A stretch of DNA of 64,000 nucleotides from an uncultured Lachnospiraceae bacterium (GTDB lineage: Bacteria > Bacillota > Clostridia > Lachnospirales > Lachnospiraceae), in the NCBI GenBank assembly GCA_910589265.1, contig CAJUTQ010000101.1:62001-126000 (forward strand), given 5' to 3'. Made by a program: the position numbers and the translations under genes. Below, piece after piece: positions 43,411-52,030 of this stretch. Each line of letters starts with the position of its first letter. Position 1 is the first letter of the stretch. The notes beneath the pieces were generated by a model, which had not been told where the DNA came from, ran no database searches, and worked only from the letters and a program-made list of their open reading frames with translations.

Positions 43411-44475
43411 ATGAAACGTATTATACTTACTGGCGGCGGAACTGCAGGGCATGTTACACCTAATATTGCTTTAATTCCTAGGTTAAAAGAATTAAGCTAT
43501 GATATACATTATATTGGTTCATTGGATGGAATTGAAAAAGAACTTATAGATAATATAGGTATTCCTTATTATGGCATTTCATCTGGTAAATTAAGAAGAT
43601 ATTTTGATATGAAAAATTTTACAGATCCTATCCGTATTATAAAAGGATTCCATCAGGCAAAAAACATTATAAAAGAATTAAAACCAGATGTCCTTTTTTC
43701 TAAAGGGGGTTTTGTGACTGTTCCAGTAGTCCTGGCAGCCAAAGAATATAAAGTACCTTCTATTATCCATGAATCAGATATGACTCCAGGATTAGCTAAT
43801 AAAATTTGTATTCCTGCTGCCTCAAAAGTATGCTGCAATTTTCCTGAGACATTACAATATCTTCCACAGGAAAAGGCAGCCTTTACAGGCTCACCCATTC
43901 GTAAAGAACTTTTACAAGGAAATAAATTTGCAGCTCTAGATATTTGTCATTTTACTATTAATAAACCCACGATGCTCGTTATAGGCGGGAGCCTTGGAGC
44001 ATCAGCAATAAATCATATTGTCCGAACAGCTTTGCCTAGCCTGCTTGAGAGATTTCAAGTTATTCACCTTTGTGGCAAAAATAAAATAGAAGATAGTCTA
44101 AATCACATAGAAGGCTATGCCCAATTTGAATACGTGACTTCAGAACTACGTGACTTATTTGCACTGGCAGATATTGTAATTTCAAGGGCTGGAGCAAATG
44201 CTATTTGTGAAATTCTAGCTCTCCAAAAACCTAATCTGCTCATCCCCCTTCCTGCAAGCAGCAGCCGAGGCGATCAGCTTTTAAATGCAGCCTCTTTTAA
44301 AGAACAAGGCTTTAGTATTGTACTTCAAGAAGAAGAAATAACCGAAGAGGTTTTTCTTACATCAGTAAATCAATTGTATACTCATCGTCTGGATTATATT
44401 GCAACAATGAGAAAAAGTAATCAACTTGATGCTGTAGAAAAAATTATCCAACTAATAATGGAATTATCCATTTAA
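43411..44475 (+). CDS. murG: UDP-GlcNAc-undecaprenyl-PP-MurNAc-pentapeptide GlcNAc transferase
   Basis: 354 residues, last cytoplasmic step of lipid II synthesis. N-terminal GGGTAGHVTPNIAL, then YGISSGKLRRYF, KGGFVTVPVVLAA and HESDMTPGLANK; the C-terminal half has VIGGSLGASAINH, SRAGANAICEILALQKPNLLIPLP and RGDQLLNA. All GT28 landmarks are intact. It lies outside a dcw cluster, next to the TSCPD gene. GAAAGG ribosome site. Confidence 0.96.
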   Translation: MKRIILTGGGTAGHVTPNIALIPRLKELSYDIHYIGSLDGIEKELIDNIGIPYYGISSGKLRRYFDMKNFTDPIRIIKGFHQAKNIIKELKPDVLFSKGGFVTVPVVLAAKEYKVPSIIHESDMTPGLANKICIPAASKVCCNFPETLQYLPQEKAAFTGSPIRKELLQGNKFAALDICHFTINKPTMLVIGGSLGASAINHIVRTALPSLLERFQVIHLCGKNKIEDSLNHIEGYAQFEYVTSELRDLFALADIVISRAGANAICEILALQKPNLLIPLPASSSRGDQLLNAASFKEQGFSIVLQEEEITEEVFLTSVNQLYTHRLDYIATMRKSNQLDAVEKIIQLIMELSI

Positions 44476-44614
44476 TATTTTACGTAGATACTGTGTCACT
44501 AATTACTAATTCTCATTTTCACATTATCCTATAATTCTTTCGTTCTTTTTCTATCATTCACAAAAGTCCAAGGAAAGCTAATCCTATGCATTCGCTTTAT
44601 CCCAATTCATTCAT

Positions 44615-45025
44615 CTAACCTATTATTGTCTTCCTCACATCCTCCAGCTCATCTTCTGTAGGCTTTCCTTGTTTCCATCCAATATGTTGCCCATCATCCT
44701 TATATCTTGGAATTATATGCATATGAAAATGAAATACAGTTTGTCCTGCTATTTCACCATTATTTTGAACAATATTCAGTCCTTCACATTTTAATTTTCC
44801 TTTCATTTTCATAGATAAATCCTTTGCAAGAACAAATATTTTTGCAGCTGATTCTTCATCTAATTCATAAATATTTTCGTAATGATTTTTAGGTAAAATA
44901 AGTGCATGCCCCTTGGTCGCTGGAGACAAGTCTAAAATAACCCGAAATTCATCATCTTCATATATGGTTTTGGAAGGAATATCTCCTTTTGCAATTCTGC
45001 AAAAAATACAACCCACCTTTTTCAT
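44615..45025 (-). CDS. hinT: HIT family hydrolase (HinT-like)
   Basis: 136 residues. CIFCRIAKGDIPSKTIYED is the HinT start with its CxxC, and HFHMHIIPRYKDD gives the His triad. HinT enzymes hydrolyse purine nucleoside phosphoramidates. The C-terminal tail is slightly longer than E. coli HinT. GGAGG ribosome site. Single gene, convergent with murG and without a clear terminator between. Confidence 0.94.
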   Translation of the reverse strand: MKKVGCIFCRIAKGDIPSKTIYEDDEFRVILDLSPATKGHALILPKNHYENIYELDEESAAKIFVLAKDLSMKMKGKLKCEGLNIVQNNGEIAGQTVFHFHMHIIPRYKDDGQHIGWKQGKPTEDELEDVRKTIIG

Positions 45026-45198
45026 TTCTAACCTCCGTTCTTAAATTATATACTTATTTTTTAGTAAATATATCTTTAAAAGCTTTTCTTTATATTGAAA
45101 AAATTCTTTCTCTCCCTTAGCTTCTTCGACAAGTTTTTCATTACTTATTTTCCATATCATTATATGATAATTTATATAGTAGAATATGGAGGTTATTT

Positions 45199-45405
45199 AT
45201 GTTATCAATTGCCGAACAAGACACACTCGTCAAGCTTATTCATGATTTAAAAAATCCAGTCTCTGTAATTTATAGTTCTTTACATTTAATTGAATATCAA
45301 CATCCAGAAGTTAAAAATTATCAATATTGGAATGACACAATGAATGATCTGGAAAATTTAAAATTATTTCTTCAAAATTATAGTTTCATAAAGTCAAATA
45401 CTTGA
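45199..45405 (+). CDS. Stand-alone histidine-kinase H-box (HisKA-like) mini-protein
   Basis: 68 residues: LSIAEQDTLVKLIHDLKNPVSV contains the H-D-L-K-N-P phospho-acceptor box of sensor kinases, and the rest (YWNDTMNDLENLKLFLQNY) looks like the second helix of the dimerisation hairpin. There is no ATPase domain in any frame downstream, because the sequence after it codes for the convergent flavodoxin-SCP2 gene. A strong GGAGG site lies six bases before the ATG. It could be a phosphotransfer or decoy partner for another kinase. Confidence 0.65.
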   Translation: MLSIAEQDTLVKLIHDLKNPVSVIYSSLHLIEYQHPEVKNYQYWNDTMNDLENLKLFLQNYSFIKSNT

Positions 45406-46376
45406 TCCAGCATCCGAAGTATCTGGAAATCCCCCCTTACTTGCATTTCTCCAGACATAAAGGCCCTTTGAAAAGATATTTTTGACTCTATAATATTTGT
45501 CATTACTTCGGAAGTAAGTTTGCATATGACTGTAGGATTTTCTAAGTTACCATAATAACAGACTAATCTATTCCCCTTAATCTCTAAAATAAAAGGGGCT
45601 TTCTTTTCTTTAATCAAAAATTTATAGGATGCTGTTAAATTTCCTTCTCCTTTAAAGTGATGTTGAAAAATATTTTCTAAGTCTAGTCCATTCTCTATTT
45701 CTGTTTTTTCAATCATTCCTTTAAAATAGTTTGACAATTCTTGAATATCTTCCTTTTGCTTTTGAACATAAATATCATCTGATGCATATTTAGAAAGCTG
45801 TTCTGTCTCTTGAGGTGTTAAGTTAATAGCCTTGGTCGTTGAAATCATTTGTTTTACTGCTTGGTTACTTGCAGGCATGCATGGATATTTCTGAGATATG
45901 GCTCGATATAAATTTTCTGTCTTTTTTTCAATAAGAGATATATAGTCTTTATTTAACTCAAAAGCAACTAAATCGCTGACATATCCACATAATCCATCGC
46001 TTGGAAGACCTCCTAATATTTCCCATGCATTGGTCAAATGCATCTTGCCTTCCCTCTCTCCATAAGTTGTAGACATAGAGATCGGGCACATATAAAGTTT
46101 ACTAATCTTCTCTTTGTTACCATATAGCCAACAGGAATCTAAAAATTGCTGCATATATCCACCAATTCCATACCACTCAACTGTAATAGCCAGAATAACG
46201 CCATCTGCGTTATTTAATGTAGAAGGTAGTGTTGTAATACTATTTTTGTATTCATATAAATTGTAACGTTCTACTGTTACATTTAATTCATCCAAAACCT
46301 CCTGCATTTTATTCAAAACGCACAACGTAGGATCATCAACAATACCCCTTCCCCCATAATAAATGTTAATCTTCAT
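45378..46376 (-). CDS. Flavodoxin-fold protein fused to SCP2-like sterol-carrier domain
   Basis: About 332 residues from the ATG at 46376 (MKINIYYGGRG), after GGGAG; four extra codons are possible. An N-terminal flavodoxin/NADPH-FMN-reductase-like domain (about 1-165, NNADGVILAITVEWYGIGGYMQQFLDSC) and a C-terminal SCP2-type domain (about 235-330, KAPFILEIKGNRLVCYYG, FQRAFMSGEMQVRGDFQIL). The middle is helical. It may carry a lipid or flavin-linked substrate; role unknown. Its 3' end overlaps the H-box gene by 28 bases. Confidence 0.85.
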   Translation of the reverse strand: MKINIYYGGRGIVDDPTLCVLNKMQEVLDELNVTVERYNLYEYKNSITTLPSTLNNADGVILAITVEWYGIGGYMQQFLDSCWLYGNKEKISKLYMCPISMSTTYGEREGKMHLTNAWEILGGLPSDGLCGYVSDLVAFELNKDYISLIEKKTENLYRAISQKYPCMPASNQAVKQMISTTKAINLTPQETEQLSKYASDDIYVQKQKEDIQELSNYFKGMIEKTEIENGLDLENIFQHHFKGEGNLTASYKFLIKEKKAPFILEIKGNRLVCYYGNLENPTVICKLTSEVMTNIIESKISFQRAFMSGEMQVRGDFQILRMLDQVFDFMKL

Positions 46377-46404
46377 GAAAACTCCCATCTGCCTTTTTGG
46401 CCTT

Positions 46405-47493
46405 TTATTTTTCTTTTTTTAAAAATTGATTCCTTGGATAAAAAAGCATTGCAAGTGCGAATCCAGAGACTAGCCCTCCTACATGGGCTGCATTATCAAT
46501 TCCACGGCTAGTAAAACCAGAAGCTAGACTATATGCAATCAACATTAACATGCGAACAATAGCCCTGTCTTCTATTTTTCCCCTATTTGCAAGAAAAATA
46601 TAAAGCAAAGAGCCTATTATGCCAAAAATTGCTCCACTGGCTCCTGCAGAAACACTTTGAGGATGAAAGAATAGGGCAAAAAGAAAAGATATAATGTTAC
46701 CTGCTATTCCACTAAGCATATATAAAAGTACATACCTTATTTTTCCTAGCTCCCTTTCTACATTACTACCTATTACCATTAAAATCAACATATTAAAAAA
46801 TAAATGTTCTATACCAAAATGTAAAAATATACTTGTAAAAAATCTTATATATTCCTTTTCATGAAGAATAGCAGGGATGTATAATGCGCCGTGTCCAATC
46901 ATAAATTGAATATCCTCTGTAGACCCTTTAAACTCCAATATAAGAAATATAAAAATATTCATAAATATGATACAGATATTCATTGGTGAAATGGTGCTTA
47001 GATTAAATTCTTTTATAATGTAAGATAATGGAAATCTGTTATTAGCGTTACTCCCTGTTTCCTCTCCTTCTTCCACATTTTTTTTATCTGGTATTTTGTA
47101 ATTTTTATCTAATGCTCTTTCTACTAACACAGAAATCCCATAAAAATCTTTTATATGCCCCTCTAAGATCATACATTTGTTTTCTTTTTTTGAGATAATC
47201 CAACTCATCTTATCATCTTCCGTAATACTGGCAGCCCCAATAGGGTTATCTGCCAATATAAGGGTAAAAATATGAACGTCTAAATATCCTTTTTTTGCAA
47301 TCATCTCATAGATTTGCCTTTTTATATAAAAATATTGTTCCTTAATAAAACATAATTCCTGGTGAAGATCAATTACTTGCACTACATTGACAACTGCTCC
47401 ATATACATCAAAAAACACATCAAACTCTGCCAAATTAGTAGAAAATCTATGATATCCATATTCCAACAGAACACTTTCCACTCTTTTTTTCAT
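46405..47493 (-). CDS. Rhomboid family intramembrane serine protease
   Basis: 362 residues. A soluble N-terminal domain (about 1-165) precedes six membrane helices. The nucleophile is Ser286 in GASG (284-287), the catalytic His is H337 in AAHVGG, and the HLFFN element is at 230-234. It cleaves membrane-spanning substrates within the bilayer. The cytoplasmic front domain, dissimilar to E. coli GlpG, may select substrates. It sits just downstream of the Tad pilus genes and before the flavodoxin-SCP2 gene, 130 bases from the former. TAGGAGT ribosome site. Confidence 0.93.
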   Translation of the reverse strand: MKKRVESVLLEYGYHRFSTNLAEFDVFFDVYGAVVNVVQVIDLHQELCFIKEQYFYIKRQIYEMIAKKGYLDVHIFTLILADNPIGAASITEDDKMSWIISKKENKCMILEGHIKDFYGISVLVERALDKNYKIPDKKNVEEGEETGSNANNRFPLSYIIKEFNLSTISPMNICIIFMNIFIFLILEFKGSTEDIQFMIGHGALYIPAILHEKEYIRFFTSIFLHFGIEHLFFNMLILMVIGSNVERELGKIRYVLLYMLSGIAGNIISFLFALFFHPQSVSAGASGAIFGIIGSLLYIFLANRGKIEDRAIVRMLMLIAYSLASGFTSRGIDNAAHVGGLVSGFALAMLFYPRNQFLKKEK

Positions 47494-47621
47494 ACATGAC
47501 TCCTACGACAATGGGTACCGCCTTTAAGGGCTACAATACCTTTATTCAAAAATGATTCTTATAAGAATTTATCACTAATATCCACAAGTGTCAACAGAAG
47601 CCATAATATTATTCCATTTAT

Positions 47622-48572
47622 TTACAAAATTACATCTTCCTTTATTAATCCTTCCTTCTCATTATTCAAGGATTTTGGCTGGTTTTTTAACATCCATACA
47701 AGAATAAATATACCAATTAACACTACCCCTCCTATCATTACAATAATTTCTTCCTTTCTAAAAGTAAGGGCATCCATGTTCCATTGTCCCAATATACCAT
47801 TGCTCCATAAACCCTTTTGTTGAAAGTAAAATCCTATATAAATAAAAAATAAAATTATATCAGCCCCTTGTAAAGTTAAAAACAACCAGCGTTTTTTCCT
47901 TTCTTTTTCCCATCCTTCTCCTTCTATTTCCTCCTTTGGTTCCATCTCCCAATCCCCTTCCTTAAAATCTATATTTTCGTTGCTTTTTTCATTAATTAAA
48001 AAATCCTCCTGTTCTTTTAACATTTCTTTCTTCTTTGTATATAGATAAGTTTCAAATTCTTTTATACTTATATATTCTTTCATAGAAAATTTATAAAAGT
48101 CATAAGCAAGCATAACTGCATTTTTATCTTTATGATCCACCTTGCTCAAAATATACTCAGCAAATGAATGCATCGTTTGTGTCCCATCTTTATCATCCTT
48201 TGGAAAAAAACAAAAATACCATTGTTTTTTTTCCAAATTTAGAAAAATGAAATCTTTATCTAATATAATACAGCTACTATCTAATAAATATGTATCTAGC
48301 TCTTTCATCATTTGTAAAAAGTGTTCAAAAAATTCATGTAACATATCATATTGAATCTCCTGATTTTCATATACTTTTCCTAGAGCCTCCTTTGAACCTA
48401 TTTCGTAGCAAAATTCTGCCTGTCCATTCATGTATCGTAGGCGGCATGGAAGTAATCCCTGGATAAGATTCCCAGTCATCATCTTAGCCTGATAAGACTT
48501 GCTCATCATTTCATCATCCTTTATAATTAAGAAATGATTGTTTAAATCTTTTTTATATTCTGCTCTAATCAT
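47622..48572 (-). CDS. DUF6382-like membrane protein of the Tad locus, no FHA domain
   Basis: 316 residues. An N-terminal domain (about 1-180) with LPCRLRYMNGQAEFCYEIGS, then an acidic, charged segment, and two membrane helices (about 228-250 and 277-297). From memory, related Lachnospiraceae proteins of this kind (DUF6382) often end in an FHA domain, which is not seen here. It is the last gene of the Tad cluster. It may anchor or signal at the pilus machine; function unknown. AAAGGGG ribosome site. Confidence 0.65.
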   Translation of the reverse strand: MIRAEYKKDLNNHFLIIKDDEMMSKSYQAKMMTGNLIQGLLPCRLRYMNGQAEFCYEIGSKEALGKVYENQEIQYDMLHEFFEHFLQMMKELDTYLLDSSCIILDKDFIFLNLEKKQWYFCFFPKDDKDGTQTMHSFAEYILSKVDHKDKNAVMLAYDFYKFSMKEYISIKEFETYLYTKKKEMLKEQEDFLINEKSNENIDFKEGDWEMEPKEEIEGEGWEKERKKRWLFLTLQGADIILFFIYIGFYFQQKGLWSNGILGQWNMDALTFRKEEIIVMIGGVVLIGIFILVWMLKNQPKSLNNEKEGLIKEDVIL

Positions 48573-48588
48573 TCATCGTCAACCCCTT

Positions 48589-49032
48589 TCAAAGTCCTAG
48601 TTTTTTACAAGTTCTTATAAACTCTACTGGCTGGAATACTTGTACTTCCTTTCCCACATAAAAATCCCAAACATCTGTATTTAGCACTTTTACTGGAATT
48701 ATTCCTTTAGCAAGACGAAAAATCATATGATAAGATATCTGTATTTTTTTATTATTTAAAGAGTAATTACTCTCCACCTGATCACATGCCAAAATTCTAT
48801 TTTTCACCCGTACTTTTGCATCCTGTTCCTCTATCTCCACTTCCCTATCTGTAGGCTTTCCCATACATTGGCTTATTCTTAGTGCAGATATATAAGCTTC
48901 CTTTGACAAAATAATCTTATTATGAATAAAAAAAGACAGGTATATAACTGCAATCATAGAAAACAAAATCATGGGCAAAATAAAAGCTGCCTCAACTGTA
49001 TAACTACCTTTTTTATATTTATTTTTCCTCAT
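48589..49032 (-). CDS. TadE-like pilus protein
   Basis: About 147 residues from the ATG at 49032. The class signature KKGSYTVEAAFILPMILFSM has the Glu-containing prepilin-like cleavage region and one membrane helix (about 14-36), followed by a soluble beta-rich domain. TadE/F minor pseudopilins help assemble Flp pili. Its 5' end overlaps the second prepilin peptidase, which would process it. Confidence 0.87.
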   Translation of the reverse strand: MRKNKYKKGSYTVEAAFILPMILFSMIAVIYLSFFIHNKIILSKEAYISALRISQCMGKPTDREVEIEEQDAKVRVKNRILACDQVESNYSLNNKKIQISYHMIFRLAKGIIPVKVLNTDVWDFYVGKEVQVFQPVEFIRTCKKLGL

Positions 49033-49039
49033 TTTATAC

Positions 49040-49456
49040 CTATCCTTTCCAGACAAGCATCCCTATATAAGCAAAGAGTAAAAAAGGCACAAAAGGAAAC
49101 TCCTTCTTCTTATCAACTTTTTTTATTATAAGTATACTGATTCCAAAAATGGCAGCTAAAAATAATCCTCCCACTATCAATAATAAATTATCCCTTCCTC
49201 CTAAATAGCAACCTGTAACTACTGTAATCAGTCCATCTCCAAATCCAATGGCATCCTTTGTTAGTATACTTAATAATAAAAGTACTGCTCCGACACATGC
49301 ACCCATAGCCGCTTCTTTTGCAGAAATGCTTCCTACCAAAATTAAAAATATCCCTCCCACCCCTGCAATTCCAGAAATTAACAATGATATTTGTCTTTTT
49401 CTTAAATCACTCCAAGCATTAAAAATCAATAAAACCAATACTAATAATTTTTTCAC
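49040..49456 (-). CDS. A24-type prepilin peptidase (second of the locus)
   Basis: 138 residues, four to five membrane helices. The two aspartates are in WSDLRKRQI and in GFGDGL (GxGD). It cuts the leader of Flp or TadE-type pilins. The locus has a second peptidase at 56521; they differ in length and N-terminus, so each may have its own pilin. GTG start behind GGAGGTGAG. Confidence 0.88.
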   Translation of the reverse strand: MKKLLVLVLLIFNAWSDLRKRQISLLISGIAGVGGIFLILVGSISAKEAAMGACVGAVLLLLSILTKDAIGFGDGLITVVTGCYLGGRDNLLLIVGGLFLAAIFGISILIIKKVDKKKEFPFVPFLLFAYIGMLVWKG

Positions 49457-49475
49457 TTTTATAACTCACCTCCAT

Positions 49476-50351
49476 CTATCTATTATTTCCACACCTTAAG
49501 CAAGGATTCCTTTTTCCCACCTGTGATAATGGCACTGCTATAATCTCTCTTTTTAAACCACTGCAAGTTACTGTAGAATGGTAGCGATCACCTGTATCCG
49601 TAATATATATAATGTCCTTTGAAAGGGATCCACACCGTTCACATGAGTAATATTTTCCTCCACTCTCATTTCTCTTCTCTTCAATATCTTTTTTTAAGTA
49701 TGGCTGAATAGATAATTGTATATGTGTACAGTTTCTGTTTTTATGATATACTGTCCCATTAGGTGTAACATATACAATGAGTTCATCACTATTTTCATAT
49801 TCCGTGTCAATGCCTGTATAACCTATCCATCCATGAGCCATGACTCTTTGAGTTACAAAATAATCGGCAAGCCCAAGAAAACTATAAGGAATATGAATAT
49901 AATAAGTAACAATTAAATCAACATTACCATTATCTAATATTTTTGAATGATAAAAATTTAGTCCATCAGCTCCTCCTCTAATGGGGGAGCTATTCAGATA
50001 GTCTCTCCCCACATTCTGAATTACTTTTTCTTTTGCATAGGCTGTCCCAATGAGAGAAGTTCCAACTCCTCCTTCATATGAATAAGCAACCTGGGACATC
50101 TCTTTCACACTCTGGTGAAGGGCACCTTCTATATTTACATAAAGTAAAAGAGCTTCTCCTATATACAAGATAGACAAAAGAGCGAAAAGAAATAAAGGAA
50201 CTACAATTGCCGACTCCAATGTCAGACTTCCTTGCAAACAAGAGAACCTTGAAAATGCCCTTCCCTTATAAAACTGTCCTTTAAAATATGGAGTTTTTAT
50301 TGAATGATATGTCTGGAGAGAATTTTTCTTTTTCTGATAAGAGAAGAGCAT
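49476..50351 (-). CDS. TadE-type pseudopilin with two metal-binding-like modules
   Basis: About 291 residues from the ATG at 50351, after GGGGGG. The TadE region CLQGSLTLESAIVVPLFLF and membrane helix (about 43-70) come first. The C-terminal part repeats a small module twice: YVTPNGTVYHKNRNCTHI followed by CERC (Y204, H205, C210, C239, C242), and YITDTGDRYHSTVTCSGL followed by CLRC (Y259, H260, C265, C286, C289), numbered from the frame start at 50357. Each looks able to hold a metal. It would lie outside the cell. Confidence 0.83.
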   Translation of the reverse strand: MLFSYQKKKNSLQTYHSIKTPYFKGQFYKGRAFSRFSCLQGSLTLESAIVVPLFLFALLSILYIGEALLLYVNIEGALHQSVKEMSQVAYSYEGGVGTSLIGTAYAKEKVIQNVGRDYLNSSPIRGGADGLNFYHSKILDNGNVDLIVTYYIHIPYSFLGLADYFVTQRVMAHGWIGYTGIDTEYENSDELIVYVTPNGTVYHKNRNCTHIQLSIQPYLKKDIEEKRNESGGKYYSCERCGSLSKDIIYITDTGDRYHSTVTCSGLKREIIAVPLSQVGKRNPCLRCGNNR

Positions 50352-50363
50352 TTTCAATCCCCC

Positions 50364-51800
50364 CTATTGTAAATATCCATAAGAACGTCTAATTTGATAT
50401 GTATATCCATACTGACTTGTCACTTCCATTTCTGCTCCCAAGTGTTCCAAGCATCCATCTATCCGAAATGCCTTAAAATCCATTGCCTGCCTCATATTTA
50501 CTTCAATCATATCTAAACACCGCATAGTCTTTTCTTCTTTTTGTTGTAGGAACAAAAAAATCTTTAAATAATCTAAATAGGAAAGTCCTTTATCATTTTC
50601 TTCTTTCCCGGTATCTACATTTTGAAAATGTAGGAGATTCTCAATGCTCACTTTCCAATCCTTCGATGTTTTCATAATAGGTACTTTTCCACCTTTTAAT
50701 AATGTTTTTACATCTACAACACTCTCTGCATATCCCCAAGCTAAAATAATAGAAATCTTAATTAATTCCACAAGGGCTGGAAGACCAGTAAACGCTGCTA
50801 CGGCTATAGCCAAAGCCTCTGCTTCTGATTGTTTTTGACTATCTGTAAATAAATACAAAACATTGGCAGCCTCCCTTATAAATAACAATCTATTAACAAC
50901 CCCTTTTAAGTTTTCCACATCTGTCTCCTTTCCTTCCAAAATATATTCTATTTCATAGGAAAGTCCTTCCTCATTTTTTGTAGTTGTATAATTTTCAAAT
51001 TTATCTCCAATGTATTCTCCAAAGAGTACTTCAGAAATACTTCCCTCTTCCATAGCCTTTCCTACTATGCCAACTCCTCGCTCTAAGTTTCTTTGAGAAG
51101 GTAGTTCAGAAAGATGGATACTTCTTCTAGATAATTCTCCTTCTGTAACCAAATCTAATATTCCGCTTCCTCTTAGGGCATTTATCTCATCTGCCGGATT
51201 ATGAATTGTTACCTCTTCCCATTCATCTTCATCTATCTGTTTTGGTGGTATTTCAACATTATTTATTTCATTTTCATTTTTTTGTCTGTCTCCCTCCAAG
51301 TCCTGTTCCCATATTCCTTTTTGATCTATTTCTTTCGCATTGTTCATAACATACTCCAATAATCCTAAGCCTACTTTATCTCTCATATAGTCTAATGCTT
51401 GTCTCTTAAACACCTCTCCTTTGGCATCCGTAGCAATAGAAATATCATCTATTTGTATCCATTGACTTTTTAATCTTACATAATCTAGTCCCCTTTTTAA
51501 TATTATATTTTGATAAGGCTCTAGATTATACTGTACATAAGTTCCAAAATGTGACTTTAGTGCTTCTATAGAAGGAAGCTGTTCACCGTAAGATGTGTCT
51601 ATGAAAAAAAGATCATACCTTTCTAATAGTTCTCTATTATATTCTGCAAAAATAGACTGAATTCCCATATCCATTGCTATTTCAATTTCCATACGGATAA
51701 CAGCTACTCTGGCGCTTTCTAATATAGCCAAAATAAATCCACATATGATGGTCAATGATAATGCTAAAAATATTGTTATTTCTCCTTTTATCATAGACAC
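50364..51800 (-). CDS. DUF5702 domain protein of the Tad locus (TadG-like)
   Basis: About 478 residues. The likely start is the GTG at 51800, six bases after AAAGGAG; the frame opens at an ATG at 51818 which lies in front of that site. An N-terminal anchor helix (IFLALSLTIICGFILAILES) is followed by the conserved RVAVIRMEIEIAMDMGIQS and ELLERYDLFFIDTSYG, then a long helical outer region. The next-to-last part contains another hydrophobic segment (ALVELIKISIILAWGYAES). DUF5702 proteins accompany clostridial Tad loci. Confidence 0.85.
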   Translation of the reverse strand: MSMIKGEITIFLALSLTIICGFILAILESARVAVIRMEIEIAMDMGIQSIFAEYNRELLERYDLFFIDTSYGEQLPSIEALKSHFGTYVQYNLEPYQNIILKRGLDYVRLKSQWIQIDDISIATDAKGEVFKRQALDYMRDKVGLGLLEYVMNNAKEIDQKGIWEQDLEGDRQKNENEINNVEIPPKQIDEDEWEEVTIHNPADEINALRGSGILDLVTEGELSRRSIHLSELPSQRNLERGVGIVGKAMEEGSISEVLFGEYIGDKFENYTTTKNEEGLSYEIEYILEGKETDVENLKGVVNRLLFIREAANVLYLFTDSQKQSEAEALAIAVAAFTGLPALVELIKISIILAWGYAESVVDVKTLLKGGKVPIMKTSKDWKVSIENLLHFQNVDTGKEENDKGLSYLDYLKIFLFLQQKEEKTMRCLDMIEVNMRQAMDFKAFRIDGCLEHLGAEMEVTSQYGYTYQIRRSYGYLQ

Positions 51801-51827
51801 AACGAACTCCTTTCTCATCTCTTGGTT

Positions 51828-51995
51828 TTAAATAGTTCCACTTTGGGTATTAATTTTTTCAAATATGGTGTTTACCAATGTTATGAGCTGATCTTTAAAA
51901 ATAATGACCAACGCAATCAGCACAACCAAAATTAAAATCATTTCTACTGTTCCAATACCGTCTTCTTCTCTTAAAAAATTTAAAAATTTAAACAT
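51828..51995 (-). CDS. Flp1-type pilin, 55 residues
   Basis: A 55-residue frame from an ATG at 51995, directly behind a strong AAAGGAG site, to a TAA at 51828-51830. It begins MFKFLNFLREEDGIGTVEMI, with the EE-D-G-x-G-T-V-E leader boundary and a hydrophobic helix (about 19-33) of Flp1-like pilins. Glu18 is the expected pilin Glu5. It lies between the TadC-like and DUF5702 genes, where clostridial loci keep their major pilin. It is the main fibre subunit. Confidence 0.9.
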   Translation of the reverse strand: MFKFLNFLREEDGIGTVEMILILVVLIALVIIFKDQLITLVNTIFEKINTQSGTI

Positions 51996-52030
51996 GGTTT
52001 TGTCTCCTTTCTTGTTATTACTTTTTTTAT

